Assembly (NCBI GenBank): GCA_029937655.1
Contig: JAPYPK010000036.1
Coordinates: forward strand, 1 to 13,580
Origin: Nitrospinaceae bacterium
GTDB lineage: Bacteria; Nitrospinota; Nitrospinia; Nitrospinales; VA-1
DNA: 13,580 nt
Direction of reading: 5' to 3'
Shown here: positions 6,058 through 12,733 of the stretch, piece after piece
Layout of the letters: every line of letters starts with the position of its first letter
Numbering within the stretch: the stretch's first letter is position 1
The notes under the pieces: generated by a model
Told to the model about the DNA's origin: nothing
Seen by the model: only the letters and a program-made list of their open reading frames with translations
Database searches by the model: none
Translations under genes and position numbers: made by a program

Positions 6058-7380
6058 ATGGCGGTTATTGCGATTATTGGACATAAAGGAGGTGTAGGGA
6101 AAACCACACTTTCTATAAATTTAGCGGCCGCATTAACTAAAGCACTGCATTCAACAAAAACCAAAGAACCGGTTTGTTTGTTCGATCTAGATTTAAGGTT
6201 ACCAACTATTACAGACATCCTACATAGTCACCCTCAAAAAACATTTTTTAATTTATTTGAGGTGTTAGCTAACCGTACTTACCAAGTTGGTTTTCTACAG
6301 GACCTATACCAAATACTAGTACCTTTTCAAGAATATAAAGCAGGGAATATTCCCAAAGACAACCCTCGTTTGCTAAAGAGCATTGCTAAATATAAAAACC
6401 TGAATGAAGAATTATTTAATCATTCTGAGTTTGAATTTGGGGATCAAGTACACGAATTATTTTTGATGCGAGCAGATATTGAGCGTCCTTCAGATTTAAA
6501 AAAAGGGGTTGTTACCCAATTGTTCAAATGCATCGATATTAAAAAAATTAAAAATATTTTACGTGAATATGAGGAAAGTGGACAAGTAGACATCGATGAG
6601 TATATTTCTTTTATTAAGGAATACGGTTTTTCAATTCTTGGAGGAGAGGTGCCCATTCTTGGGAAAAGGAGTCATCGCCAGCGTATAAACGAACCAGAAT
6701 TTTTGGCCTTATTTTTACAGTTCATTCAAGAAGTATGCGGAAAATTTAAACATGTAATATTGGATACGCCGGCGGGTGGAGTTAACCATCTGTCGTCTAT
6801 AATGAATTCAATAGATCAAGTTTTATTTGTGTTCGATGTGAGCAACACCATAGCTGTCAAAGGTAGCATCGACGCCCTACACACATTCATAGATTATTAT
6901 GAGGATTTTTTTGCCAACTATAAAAAGGGGCACTTGACGGGTTTGGATAAATCCTATGTTGACCGGTTAATTACCATAAAAGGTGAGAAAGCAGTTGAGC
7001 AGGCTTTAAAAACTAAAAAGATGGGTATTATTTTTAACCGTTCTCAGAACAATAATGAAGTCACTTGGTGTCTTGACCAATTGAGGACCTATCTAGAGAC
7101 CCTAAATAAATATGAGAAATACAAGGATCGCATTTACATCACTGGAATGCTCCCAAATCACAAGGTTGTAAATATCACTAACAACCGGGGAACCCTATTT
7201 TATGATAAGGATAAAACGTTGTCGAGTCGAATGGATACCATTGCAAAAAATATCACGGATCCAAATTCTTTCTGCCCGACTCTTAGATATTCCAACGCAG
7301 AAATTATTTCCTCTTTAGAAAAGAAATCCAAACTTGGTTTTAGTTTACCCTTTGGTCGTATTGCAAGTAGTGCGAGTTGA
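6058..7380 (+). CDS. Large MinD/ParA-like P-loop ATPase with a long insertion
   Basis: 440 residues, clearly of the MinD/ParA (SIMIBI) class but not a known named member. The N-terminus carries the deviant Walker A HKGGVGKTTLS (9-19) with signature lysine K10, then a Walker A'-like VCLFDLDLRLPTITD (39-53). Walker B is HVILDTPAGGVNHLS (232-246), about 115 residues later than in MinD or ParA. The intervening region (about 60-225) is mostly charged and apparently helical. After Walker B follow VLFVFDVSNTIAVKG and MGIIFNRSQNNNE, equivalent to the usual NxxD/R base-recognition region. The C-terminus ends KLGFSLPFGRIASSAS, with no clear MinD membrane helix. It starts directly at the rsmI stop codon and is followed after 137 bp by a membrane-bound L,D-transpeptidase gene. 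A role in positioning a cell-envelope enzyme is inferred from adjacency only. Other possible roles include flagellar or secretion-system placement. Confidence 0.88.
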   Translation: MAVIAIIGHKGGVGKTTLSINLAAALTKALHSTKTKEPVCLFDLDLRLPTITDILHSHPQKTFFNLFEVLANRTYQVGFLQDLYQILVPFQEYKAGNIPKDNPRLLKSIAKYKNLNEELFNHSEFEFGDQVHELFLMRADIERPSDLKKGVVTQLFKCIDIKKIKNILREYEESGQVDIDEYISFIKEYGFSILGGEVPILGKRSHRQRINEPEFLALFLQFIQEVCGKFKHVILDTPAGGVNHLSSIMNSIDQVLFVFDVSNTIAVKGSIDALHTFIDYYEDFFANYKKGHLTGLDKSYVDRLITIKGEKAVEQALKTKKMGIIFNRSQNNNEVTWCLDQLRTYLETLNKYEKYKDRIYITGMLPNHKVVNITNNRGTLFYDKDKTLSSRMDTIAKNITDPNSFCPTLRYSNAEIISSLEKKSKLGFSLPFGRIASSAS

Positions 7381-7517
7381 CCCACCAGCAATCAATTAAT
7401 AGTTTGTGATGCAATGATTTCCAGATAACATAGAATCAGTTTTGCATTTACGATTGCTCCATATCCGTTGTTGGATTGGTCATAATAAAAATCAAATCAT
7501 AATTTTTTGTAAACCAT

Positions 7518-8672
7518 ATGAGTATAACCGAACAAATAAAAACCCTAACGGTTACGGAGTTTAACCTAATCGCCAATAAGGACCCATACGGGAGTTATGA
7601 CCAGCGTACGAGGGAAATTCTTTGGCATATTATTCATAAACTAAAGGACAGTCATGAAACGCATACAGACTTGGAACGTAAACTTTTCTACAAGTTTAGC
7701 CAAGCACAATTTGGTTCCTTAGAGAGCAAATCAAAGCAGGTCCAATTTGAAGTCATGCGTTTTCGATTGTCAAGTAATGTAAAGCGCTCCATCAAGAAGA
7801 TAGCTTACGCCTTTGGTATTTTAGTCCTATCTGGATATATTCTATACACGTTTGTTTTAGGTTCGGGTACTAGAGCACAGGTTGAGATAGTTTTTAATGA
7901 CGGGCTAAATAAAGTGGGGTTGATTTCTAACAAGGGAATGAAAAAAATTCAACAGGGCCTTCAGATGGTAACCAAAAAATTAAAAAAATCCTCTGAAGAT
8001 AAGGAAGAACTCAACAAAATTATGGATCAACTGATTTTGAACAATAAGACTACGGAAAACCTAAAATATATTCTCAAACAAATTTATAATGATCCTAAAA
8101 CTAGATACATTAAAATGAAGGATCTCAACATTCTAAAATATGACAATAAAGAAATAGGACGGTACAAGAATGATCCTAAGTTGTGGTATGTTCTTGGGGT
8201 TGTACAACAAGGTATAATGCGGATTTTTTATGAGGATGAAGAAGTTCTCCAGATCAGGGCTATATTTGGGCGCATGGGAGAAGAGACCCCCGTGGGTATT
8301 TATAGGATTAAAAATCGTTCGCACAAACCCACCTGGTACAAGAAGGAGGAAATAAACGGTCGCATAAAGGTTCGTGCCATTCCTTTTGGAGACCCTGATC
8401 ATGAAATTGGCCATTGGTGGATGGGGTTAGAAAAATTAGGAAACCCTGTGCCCGGGAGTTATGGGATACATGGAGTAAACGCTGGTAAAGTGAACGAATT
8501 TTATAAAAAGAATTTTGATTGGAGAAATGGTAGTGCGGGATGTCCAAATATTCAAGAGTGGTATCTACACTTTCTTGGTAAGGTTTTACCGATAGGAACT
8601 AAAGTCAACATAGTTGCTAAAGATAAGTGGGATAATAGTTTAGATCTCACCCAAGCTGCTTCCGCCACTTGA
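7518..8672 (+). CDS. Membrane-anchored YkuD-type L,D-transpeptidase
   Basis: 384 residues. Residues 1-92 are hydrophilic with no signal peptide and end in basic VKRSIKK. One transmembrane helix follows at about 94-114 (IAYAFGILVLSGYILYTFVL). This predicts a cytoplasmic N-domain and a periplasmic remainder. Residues 115-220 are lysine-rich and probably helical (GMKKIQQGLQMVTKKLKKS). The C-terminal domain, about 222-370, resembles YkuD: MRIFYEDEEVLQIRAIFG, then TPVGIYRIKNR (the usual TPxGxY/F), HWWMGL, GIHG (His318) and NGSAGCPN with Cys342 as the expected nucleophile. Such enzymes make 3-3 cross-links in peptidoglycan or attach proteins to it using a thiol acyl intermediate. The motif spacing H318-S339-C342 fits the family HxG...SxGCxN. 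No Shine-Dalgarno sequence is seen. The partner may be the ATPase gene just upstream. Confidence 0.82.
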   Translation: MSITEQIKTLTVTEFNLIANKDPYGSYDQRTREILWHIIHKLKDSHETHTDLERKLFYKFSQAQFGSLESKSKQVQFEVMRFRLSSNVKRSIKKIAYAFGILVLSGYILYTFVLGSGTRAQVEIVFNDGLNKVGLISNKGMKKIQQGLQMVTKKLKKSSEDKEELNKIMDQLILNNKTTENLKYILKQIYNDPKTRYIKMKDLNILKYDNKEIGRYKNDPKLWYVLGVVQQGIMRIFYEDEEVLQIRAIFGRMGEETPVGIYRIKNRSHKPTWYKKEEINGRIKVRAIPFGDPDHEIGHWWMGLEKLGNPVPGSYGIHGVNAGKVNEFYKKNFDWRNGSAGCPNIQEWYLHFLGKVLPIGTKVNIVAKDKWDNSLDLTQAASAT

Positions 8673-8728
8673 CTTTTACCTCTGCTTCCTTAAGTTAAAC
8701 AAAATATATACCCCGGAGATCGACCTTT

Positions 8729-10129
8729 ATGAAAAAGCCTTGGAGCGGCAGATTCAAGCAATCTACAGATAAATTGATGGAAGAGTTTTCTGCATCTATT
8801 TCCTTTGATCGGCGACTTTATGCTTATGATATTGCTGGAAGTATCGCCCATTGCAAGATGCTGGCAAAATGCAAAATTATTTCCCAAACCGATTCAAAAA
8901 AAATAATAGGGGGTTTGAAGCGCATATTAAAAGAGTTTGAATCAGGAAAATTTCAGTGCAATGATCGACTAGAAGATATCCATATGAACATAGAAAGCCG
9001 CCTGACCGAACTGGTAGGTTCTGTGGGCGGAAAACTTCATACGGCACGGAGTCGTAACGACCAGGTGTGCCTTGATCTTCGTCTTTATTTACGAGATGAA
9101 GGTGAAGAGGTGGTGCGACTCATCACTATTTTAGCGAAAACCTTACTGTCAGTAGCGCGTAAACATACGGATACGATAATCCCTGGTTTTACGCATATGC
9201 AACAAGCGCAACCCATATTGCTAGCGCATCATTTACTAGCTTATATTGAAATGTTGGTTCGCGATCAAGAGCGGATGCAAGATACGTTGAAGCGTATCAA
9301 TATTATGCCTCTAGGTTCGGCGGCGCTTGCAGGAACAGGATTTCCCATTGACAGAAAATATACGGCCAAACTGCTCCATTTTTCAGAAAGATCAAACAAC
9401 AGTATCGATGCGGTGAGTGACCGAGATTTTGCCATTGAGTTTTGTTCGACCATAGCGATACTCATGATGCATTTAAGTCGTTTTTGTGAGGAAATTGTGT
9501 TGTGGTCTTCCAGTGAATTCGATTGGCTCGAGTTATCAGATTCTTACACGACGGGTAGTAGTATAATGCCACAAAAGAAAAACCCTGACGCGGCGGAATT
9601 GATTAGGGGAAAGTCAGGGCGCGTTTACGGGAATTTGGTTTCTTTACTGACACTAATGAAATCCTTGCCTTTAGCGTATAATAAAGATTTACAAGAGGAT
9701 AAAGAACCAATTTTTGATACAGTAGATACAGCTAAAATATCATTATCCATATTTAATGGGATGATAAAATCGGCACGATTTAAGAAAATACCATTGCATC
9801 GGGTAGATATTTCAGGGTTTCTCACGGCGACCGATATGGCAGATTATCTGGCCGAAAAAGGAGTACCGTTTCGTTTAGCGCATGAGATAACTGGGCAAAC
9901 GGTGGCCTATTGCATAGACAGTGGAAAAACTCTGCAGAATATAACTTTCCAAGAGTTAAAAAATATTTCACCACGATTTGATAAAGATATTTTTGAGTAC
10001 ATTACACTGGCAAGTTCCGTACAGAGGAAAAACGTATATGGTGGAACCGCTAAAAAGCAGGTTGTGGCTCAAATCGCAAGGCTCGACAAAAAATTAAGAA
10101 ACAGGTCTACAATCAGTCGCAAAAAATAA
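8729..10129 (+). CDS. argH: Argininosuccinate lyase
   Basis: Last enzyme of arginine biosynthesis; it splits argininosuccinate into arginine and fumarate in a cytoplasmic homotetramer. 466 residues, full length. Seen are KPWSGRFKQSTD at the N-terminus, DIHMNIESRLTE, the LHTARSRNDQV substrate loop, and PGFTHMQQAQP with catalytic His156. The fumarase/aspartase superfamily signature GSSIMPQKKNPD at 276-287 carries the catalytic serine in its flexible loop. The ending PGGTAxxxV typical of ArgH appears as VYGGTAKKQVVAQI, with Y-G in place of P-G. An RBS-like GGAG lies about eight bases before the ATG. The upstream transpeptidase gene ends 56 bp earlier. An LptM-like lipoprotein follows, as is common beside argH or lysA genes. 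Confidence 0.97.
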   Translation: MKKPWSGRFKQSTDKLMEEFSASISFDRRLYAYDIAGSIAHCKMLAKCKIISQTDSKKIIGGLKRILKEFESGKFQCNDRLEDIHMNIESRLTELVGSVGGKLHTARSRNDQVCLDLRLYLRDEGEEVVRLITILAKTLLSVARKHTDTIIPGFTHMQQAQPILLAHHLLAYIEMLVRDQERMQDTLKRINIMPLGSAALAGTGFPIDRKYTAKLLHFSERSNNSIDAVSDRDFAIEFCSTIAILMMHLSRFCEEIVLWSSSEFDWLELSDSYTTGSSIMPQKKNPDAAELIRGKSGRVYGNLVSLLTLMKSLPLAYNKDLQEDKEPIFDTVDTAKISLSIFNGMIKSARFKKIPLHRVDISGFLTATDMADYLAEKGVPFRLAHEITGQTVAYCIDSGKTLQNITFQELKNISPRFDKDIFEYITLASSVQRKNVYGGTAKKQVVAQIARLDKKLRNRSTISRKK

Positions 10130-10180
10130 ATCCCTGTTTATAGTAGTGCCGCAACCCACATTAAAGATTTAAGAAGCGTA

Positions 10181-10309
10181 ATGGATAGAACTTCTTGTAA
10201 ATGCATAATTTTATTGGTAATTTTTATTGGTATTACCGCCTGTGGCTACAAGGGCCCACCACTTCCACCCAAGGATGAACCCTCAACACAAAACACTACC
10301 CAAGGTTAA
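10181..10309 (+). CDS. Small LptM-like outer-membrane lipoprotein
   Basis: A 42-residue ORF with a short lipoprotein signal: MDRTSCK, a hydrophobic stretch CIILLVIFIGI, then the lipobox ITAC with Cys21 as the expected lipidated residue. The mature part begins CGYKGPPLPPKDEP, closely matching the CGxKGPLxxP motif of the LptM (YifL/LppL) family, which in E. coli aids maturation of the LPS translocon LptD-LptE. The mature peptide is only 22 residues and ends in a polar tail. In gammaproteobacteria lptM typically precedes lysA, dapF and a DUF484 gene. Here it lies 51 bp after argH and 185 bp before a DUF484 gene, with lysA and dapF absent. The assignment to the family is good; functional equivalence is inferred. 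Confidence 0.82.
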   Translation: MDRTSCKCIILLVIFIGITACGYKGPPLPPKDEPSTQNTTQG

Positions 10310-10317
10310 GCTCTCAC

Positions 10318-10345
10318 TTTTTGTGAAAACCCCCGGTCACAAAAA
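10318..10345. repeat. Perfect 9-bp inverted repeat downstream of the lipoprotein gene
   Basis: TTTTTGTGA (10318-10326) and TCACAAAAA (10337-10345) are exact reverse complements around a 10-base centre AAACCCCCGG. The half-sites TGTGA and TCACA are those of CRP-type operators, but CRP sites have a 6-base spacer and this one has 10. There is no 3' T-run on either strand, so it does not look like an intrinsic terminator. It could be an operator for the genes that follow. Confidence 0.45.
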
Positions 10346-10387
10346 CAAAATTTCTATAAGTATTTGATTTAAATATAGTAATCTCTG

Positions 10388-10396
10388 TGTTAGAAT
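10388..10396 (+). promoter_or_regulatory. Possible extended -10 promoter for the DUF484 gene
   Basis: TGTTAGAAT reads as an extended -10 (TGn followed by TAGAAT at 10391-10396). No good -35 is present at 17-18 bp upstream. Transcription would start near 10403, at the edge of a 20-base palindrome-like element TCGATTGCAATTTGCATCGA (10404-10423), which pairs as about nine base pairs with one bulge and could be an operator. Sequence match only. Confidence 0.3.
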
Positions 10397-10494
10397 GTTC
10401 TCGTCGATTGCAATTTGCATCGAAATGAGGATAGATTCGGTATGTGCCATAAGCTCCCCCTTCATCCATTTATCAATTAGGTAGGTTTCGCCAT

Positions 10495-11259
10495 ATGACC
10501 AAAGACGAAATAGCAGTTTACTTGAACGATCATCCTGAGTTTTTTAACGATTATCCCGAACTACTCGGGAAAATAAAATCAATAGATAACCAGGATATTC
10601 CTATTCGTCAGTCTAATACATTGAGTATATCTGGCCGACTTATTAAACGCGTGAACGAAGATAAAGAAAAATTACAAAGCAAACTCGAATGGTTTGTCGA
10701 GGTTTCCCGTGCAAATGAAGAAATTTATCAACACCTTTTTGAAATTGAGCGCCTAATACTGAAAAGCACAAAGCTAGATCAGATGGTTACGAAGCTAGTA
10801 GAAGCAATCACTTTACGGTTTAAAATACCTTATACGTTACTTTATCTTGTGGATGATGCGGATCACTACATGGAGCATAAACTGGAGGAGAGGTTTAGCA
10901 AAAGGCTTGACGGGTTGTTGAATTTTACAGATCAGGTCACCATCAATACGTGGTTCACTGGCAAGCCCAAACCCGTACTAAATGCAGAAATTAAAACCCC
11001 TTCAAAGGTATTTGATAAGACATGGGATATGAAAAATATTCAATCGGAATGTATTGTTCCCATCATCAACCGAGGTGCTGTTTGTGGTGCCATTGCCCTT
11101 GGAGCTACCAAGCCGCGTCATTTTCACAATGGATTACGGACCGAATATCTAGAACGCATGGCAGAACGGCTGGCATTAGCGATCGATAATATTTTGCTTA
11201 TTGACCGATTGCAGTTGGATCATCCTGGTGTTTCTAAGGAAAAAAGAATCTCTGCATAA
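10495..11259 (+). CDS. DUF484 family protein with GAF-like domain
   Basis: 254 residues. The N-terminus IAVYLNDHPEFFNDYPELLGKI matches the DUF484 signature (V/IxxYLxxHPxFFxxxPELL). A helical, probably coiled-coil stretch follows at about 45-85 (GRLIKRVNEDKEKLQSKLEW), then a GAF-like sensory domain at about 92-240 with RFKIPYTLLYLVDD, SECIVPIINRGAVCGAIALG and ERMAERLALAIDNILLIDRL. The biochemical role of DUF484 proteins is not established; in gammaproteobacteria the gene sits between dapF and xerC. Here its neighbours are an LptM-like lipoprotein and an ArgA-type acetyltransferase. The RBS-like AGGTAGG lies about 10 bases before the ATG. The predicted protein is cytoplasmic, with no signal or membrane segment. 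Confidence 0.85.
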   Translation: MTKDEIAVYLNDHPEFFNDYPELLGKIKSIDNQDIPIRQSNTLSISGRLIKRVNEDKEKLQSKLEWFVEVSRANEEIYQHLFEIERLILKSTKLDQMVTKLVEAITLRFKIPYTLLYLVDDADHYMEHKLEERFSKRLDGLLNFTDQVTINTWFTGKPKPVLNAEIKTPSKVFDKTWDMKNIQSECIVPIINRGAVCGAIALGATKPRHFHNGLRTEYLERMAERLALAIDNILLIDRLQLDHPGVSKEKRISA

Positions 11260-11425
11260 ATTAGAATCTGGATTGACTAATTCACATTTTTTTTAGATAC
11301 TACTTTTGTCTCCCTCAGGTTTCTGTCTTGTCGAAATCCTTTCCCACGGTTAGGAATCATGGTGCGTTGCCACTTAATTGTGTAACCTGAGAATCACTTT
11401 TAAAAAATTAAAATACCAATAACTT

Positions 11426-11929
11426 ATGATACGGAAAGCAAAATATAGCGATGCAACATCCATACAGAACCTGATTTGTCTTTTTTCTGAAACTGGGAAA
11501 GTACTATTTAGGTCACTTGATGAGATCAGGGGAAATATATCTAGTTTTTGGGTTTATGAAAAGAATAGTCAGGTTGTAGGGGTCTGTAGTCTAAAAAGTG
11601 GCTGGGGACGTTTGATCGAACTGCGATCATTGGGTGTGGACCCTCGATATTCAGGACAGGGAATAGGTACAAAGATGATAGAAGTGAGTCTTAAAGAAGC
11701 GATGTCAACCGACTGTGATGAGTTGTTCGTGCTTACTTATGCAGTATCTATGTTCAAGCGCCTAGGGTTCAGCACGATAGATAAAGAAAAACTTCCCCAA
11801 AAAGTTTGGAATGATTGCAACGCTTGCTTACATCAAGAAAACTGTGATGAAACGGCGATGGTCCTTTCGCTTGCTTCTTTGCGGCAAAAAAAGGCCACTC
11901 AAACCTTGCCTACCGCTGCAGCAATATAA
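11426..11929 (+). CDS. Short ArgA-type N-acetyltransferase (GNAT; likely N-acetylglutamate synthase)
   Basis: 167-residue GNAT enzyme. Seen are MIRKAKYSDATSIQNLI at the N-terminus, FWVYEKNSQVVGVCSLK (strands 2-3), and ELRSLGVDPRYSGQGIGTKM (65-84) with the acetyl-CoA pyrophosphate loop Q78-G-I-G81. FVLTYAVSMFKRLGF comes next, then the stretch DKEKLPQKVWNDCNACLHQE (119-138) followed by NCDETAM. The C-x2-C-x5-CDExAM tail with LPxKVW is the hallmark of the stand-alone short N-acetylglutamate synthases, such as the mycobacterial ArgA. These catalyse the first step of arginine biosynthesis without the amino-acid-kinase domain. Nearby argH supports this role. The final 15 or so residues (QKKATQTLPTAAAI) are extra. 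No Shine-Dalgarno sequence is seen before the ATG. The assignment of substrate is by motif and context. Confidence 0.85.
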   Translation: MIRKAKYSDATSIQNLICLFSETGKVLFRSLDEIRGNISSFWVYEKNSQVVGVCSLKSGWGRLIELRSLGVDPRYSGQGIGTKMIEVSLKEAMSTDCDELFVLTYAVSMFKRLGFSTIDKEKLPQKVWNDCNACLHQENCDETAMVLSLASLRQKKATQTLPTAAAI

Positions 11930-12010
11930 ATTTTTTTTTCAGTAGTTACTCGATTTTAAACTAGTTGAAAAATTGAAAGTTATAAAAAGTTTAGCCGTGT
12001 TTTTGCTAAC

Positions 12011-12142
12011 ATGGAAAACTTTGCGTTGAACCTTATTGGTAAAAGGGTAATATGGCTCAACGATGAAGAGGGGCCCGTTATTGAAATTAACCGTTTGAAA
12101 ATAATGTTACTACCAAGAACCTCCCAAGGAGACTTATTTTGA
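12011..12142 (+). CDS. Possible 43-residue ORF overlapping the rod-like gene
   Basis: ATG at 12011 opens a 43-codon frame (MENFALNLIGKRVIWLNDEE, then GPVIEINRLKIMLLPRTSQG, then DLF) ending with TGA at 12140-12142. Its stop overlaps the TTG start of the next gene as TTGA, a typical arrangement for translational coupling. The next gene's Shine-Dalgarno sequence lies inside its last codons. Composition is protein-like, with alternating hydrophobic and charged residues. Against it are the short length, no visible Shine-Dalgarno sequence, and a promoter-like TTGAAC-N16-TAATAT (12026-12053) within the frame. No family recognised. Confidence 0.4.
   Translation: MENFALNLIGKRVIWLNDEEGPVIEINRLKIMLLPRTSQGDLF
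12127..12131 (+). promoter_or_regulatory. Ribosome binding site fixing a TTG start
   Basis: AGGAG, in the context CCCAAGGAGAC, ends seven bases before TTG at 12139 but 19 bases before the nearest in-frame ATG at 12151. The TTG is therefore the better start for the FlgC/FlgG-like gene. Confidence 0.75.
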
Positions 12143-12432
12143 TCAATAGTATGTTCAATGCACTTTCGGGACTGGTAGCCTCAGCGCAAAAGTTGCAAAA
12201 TAGCGCCAACAATTTAGCTAATTTAAAGGATCTTGGCCTCGGAATAAATAAGGCTACAGCCGGTAATAAACCGGAAAGCCGACTGGACGTTAACGCAACA
12301 GAACTATCAAAGGTTAATATCTCAACAGAGATAGTGAACCAGATGGCAGCTCAGGCAGCGTTTACCGCGAACGCTGAGCTTGCAGTGATAGCCGATGAAA
12401 CCATTGGAACAATTCTGGACATTAAATCTTGA
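12139..12432 (+). CDS. Miniature FlgC/FlgG-like flagellar rod protein
   Basis: 97 residues starting at TTG (strong Shine-Dalgarno AGGAG at ideal distance). The N-terminus MFNALSGLVASAQKLQNSAN with NLAN reproduces the flagellar rod/hook N-terminal motif (ALSGLxAxxxxLxxxANNLAN). The C-terminus reads ISTEIVNQMAAQAAFTANAE, then LAVIADETIGTILDIKS, which is the rod/hook C-terminal helix (EMVNMxxAQRAFxANAxxIxTADEMxGTxL). The two helices form the axial D0 core in FlgC, FlgG and FlgE. Here they are joined by only about 30 residues, so the variable D1 and D2 domains are absent. Similar roughly 100-residue proteins are known to me from deltaproteobacteria, role unclear. No other flagellar gene is in view. 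It may be a minor rod component, a cap, or a non-flagellar axial protein. Confidence 0.8.
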   Translation: MINSMFNALSGLVASAQKLQNSANNLANLKDLGLGINKATAGNKPESRLDVNATELSKVNISTEIVNQMAAQAAFTANAELAVIADETIGTILDIKS

Positions 12433-12452
12433 ACAAAATCCGTGTGTGCTTT

Positions 12453-12458
12453 AGAGGT
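12453..12458 (+). promoter_or_regulatory. Ribosome binding site fixing a second TTG start
   Basis: AGAGGT, in the context TTAGAGGTTAG, lies eight bases before TTG at 12467. It supports that rare start for the 84-residue protein; no in-frame ATG lies near. Confidence 0.55.
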
Positions 12459-12466
12459 TAGATTAG

Positions 12467-12721
12467 TTGAATTATTTTGCAATCGTCGAGCAATTTTTTC
12501 TTTCTTTAAAAGGTTCTGGTTTGGCCCTGTCAGCTAACGATTACCAGTTAATTGGCGAATGGGAATCACGAAACGTTCCCGTTGAATTGATTTGCAGAGC
12601 CATCGAAACTAGCTATTCTCGTTTTGGAAAACAAAGCAACAGGCGAAGTGAAAAAACTTCCCTTATACAAATTAAAGCGCTTATTGAACAAGAGATTCAG
12701 GAGGAAATAAATAAAAAATGA
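12467..12721 (+). CDS. Unknown 84-residue protein upstream of the DnaC-like gene
   Basis: Starts at TTG with an AGAGGT ribosome binding site. The N-terminal half, YFAIVEQFFLSLKGSGLALS followed by ANDYQLIGEWESRNVPVELI and CRAIETSYSRFG, has a pattern (aromatic-rich helix, then sxxDxxLIxxWxxxxVPxxxxxRAI). I associate this pattern with small proteins encoded just before DnaC-like ATPases in deltaproteobacteria-like genomes. The C-terminal half is charged and helical (KTSLIQIKALIEQEIQEEI). No membrane segment or signal peptide. It lies 34 bp after the rod-like gene and 12 bp before the DnaC-like ATPase gene, so it is probably in the same operon and may assist replication or primosome loading. That function is an inference; no named family is certain. 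Confidence 0.75.
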   Translation: MNYFAIVEQFFLSLKGSGLALSANDYQLIGEWESRNVPVELICRAIETSYSRFGKQSNRRSEKTSLIQIKALIEQEIQEEINKK

Positions 12722-12733
12722 GAAAAAGTTTAA

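Noticed and set aside
8669..8697. TTGACT with a downstream TAAGTT as an argH promoter overlapping the transpeptidase stop
   Set aside because: The -10 matches the consensus at only three of six positions; too weak to list.
11314..11391. Inverted repeat CTCAGGTT / AACCTGAG upstream of the acetyltransferase gene
   Set aside because: Only 8 bp with a 62-base loop; such a match is expected by chance in this length.
11931..11939. Run of nine T after the GNAT gene as an intrinsic terminator
   Set aside because: The only dyad before it (GCTGCAGC) is an uninterrupted palindrome with no loop, separated from the T-run by AATATAAA, so no stable terminator hairpin can be drawn.
11990..12010. Sigma-54-like promoter (GCC...TTGCT) before the rod-like gene
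   Set aside because: The -24 GG doublet is absent, so the essential element is missing.
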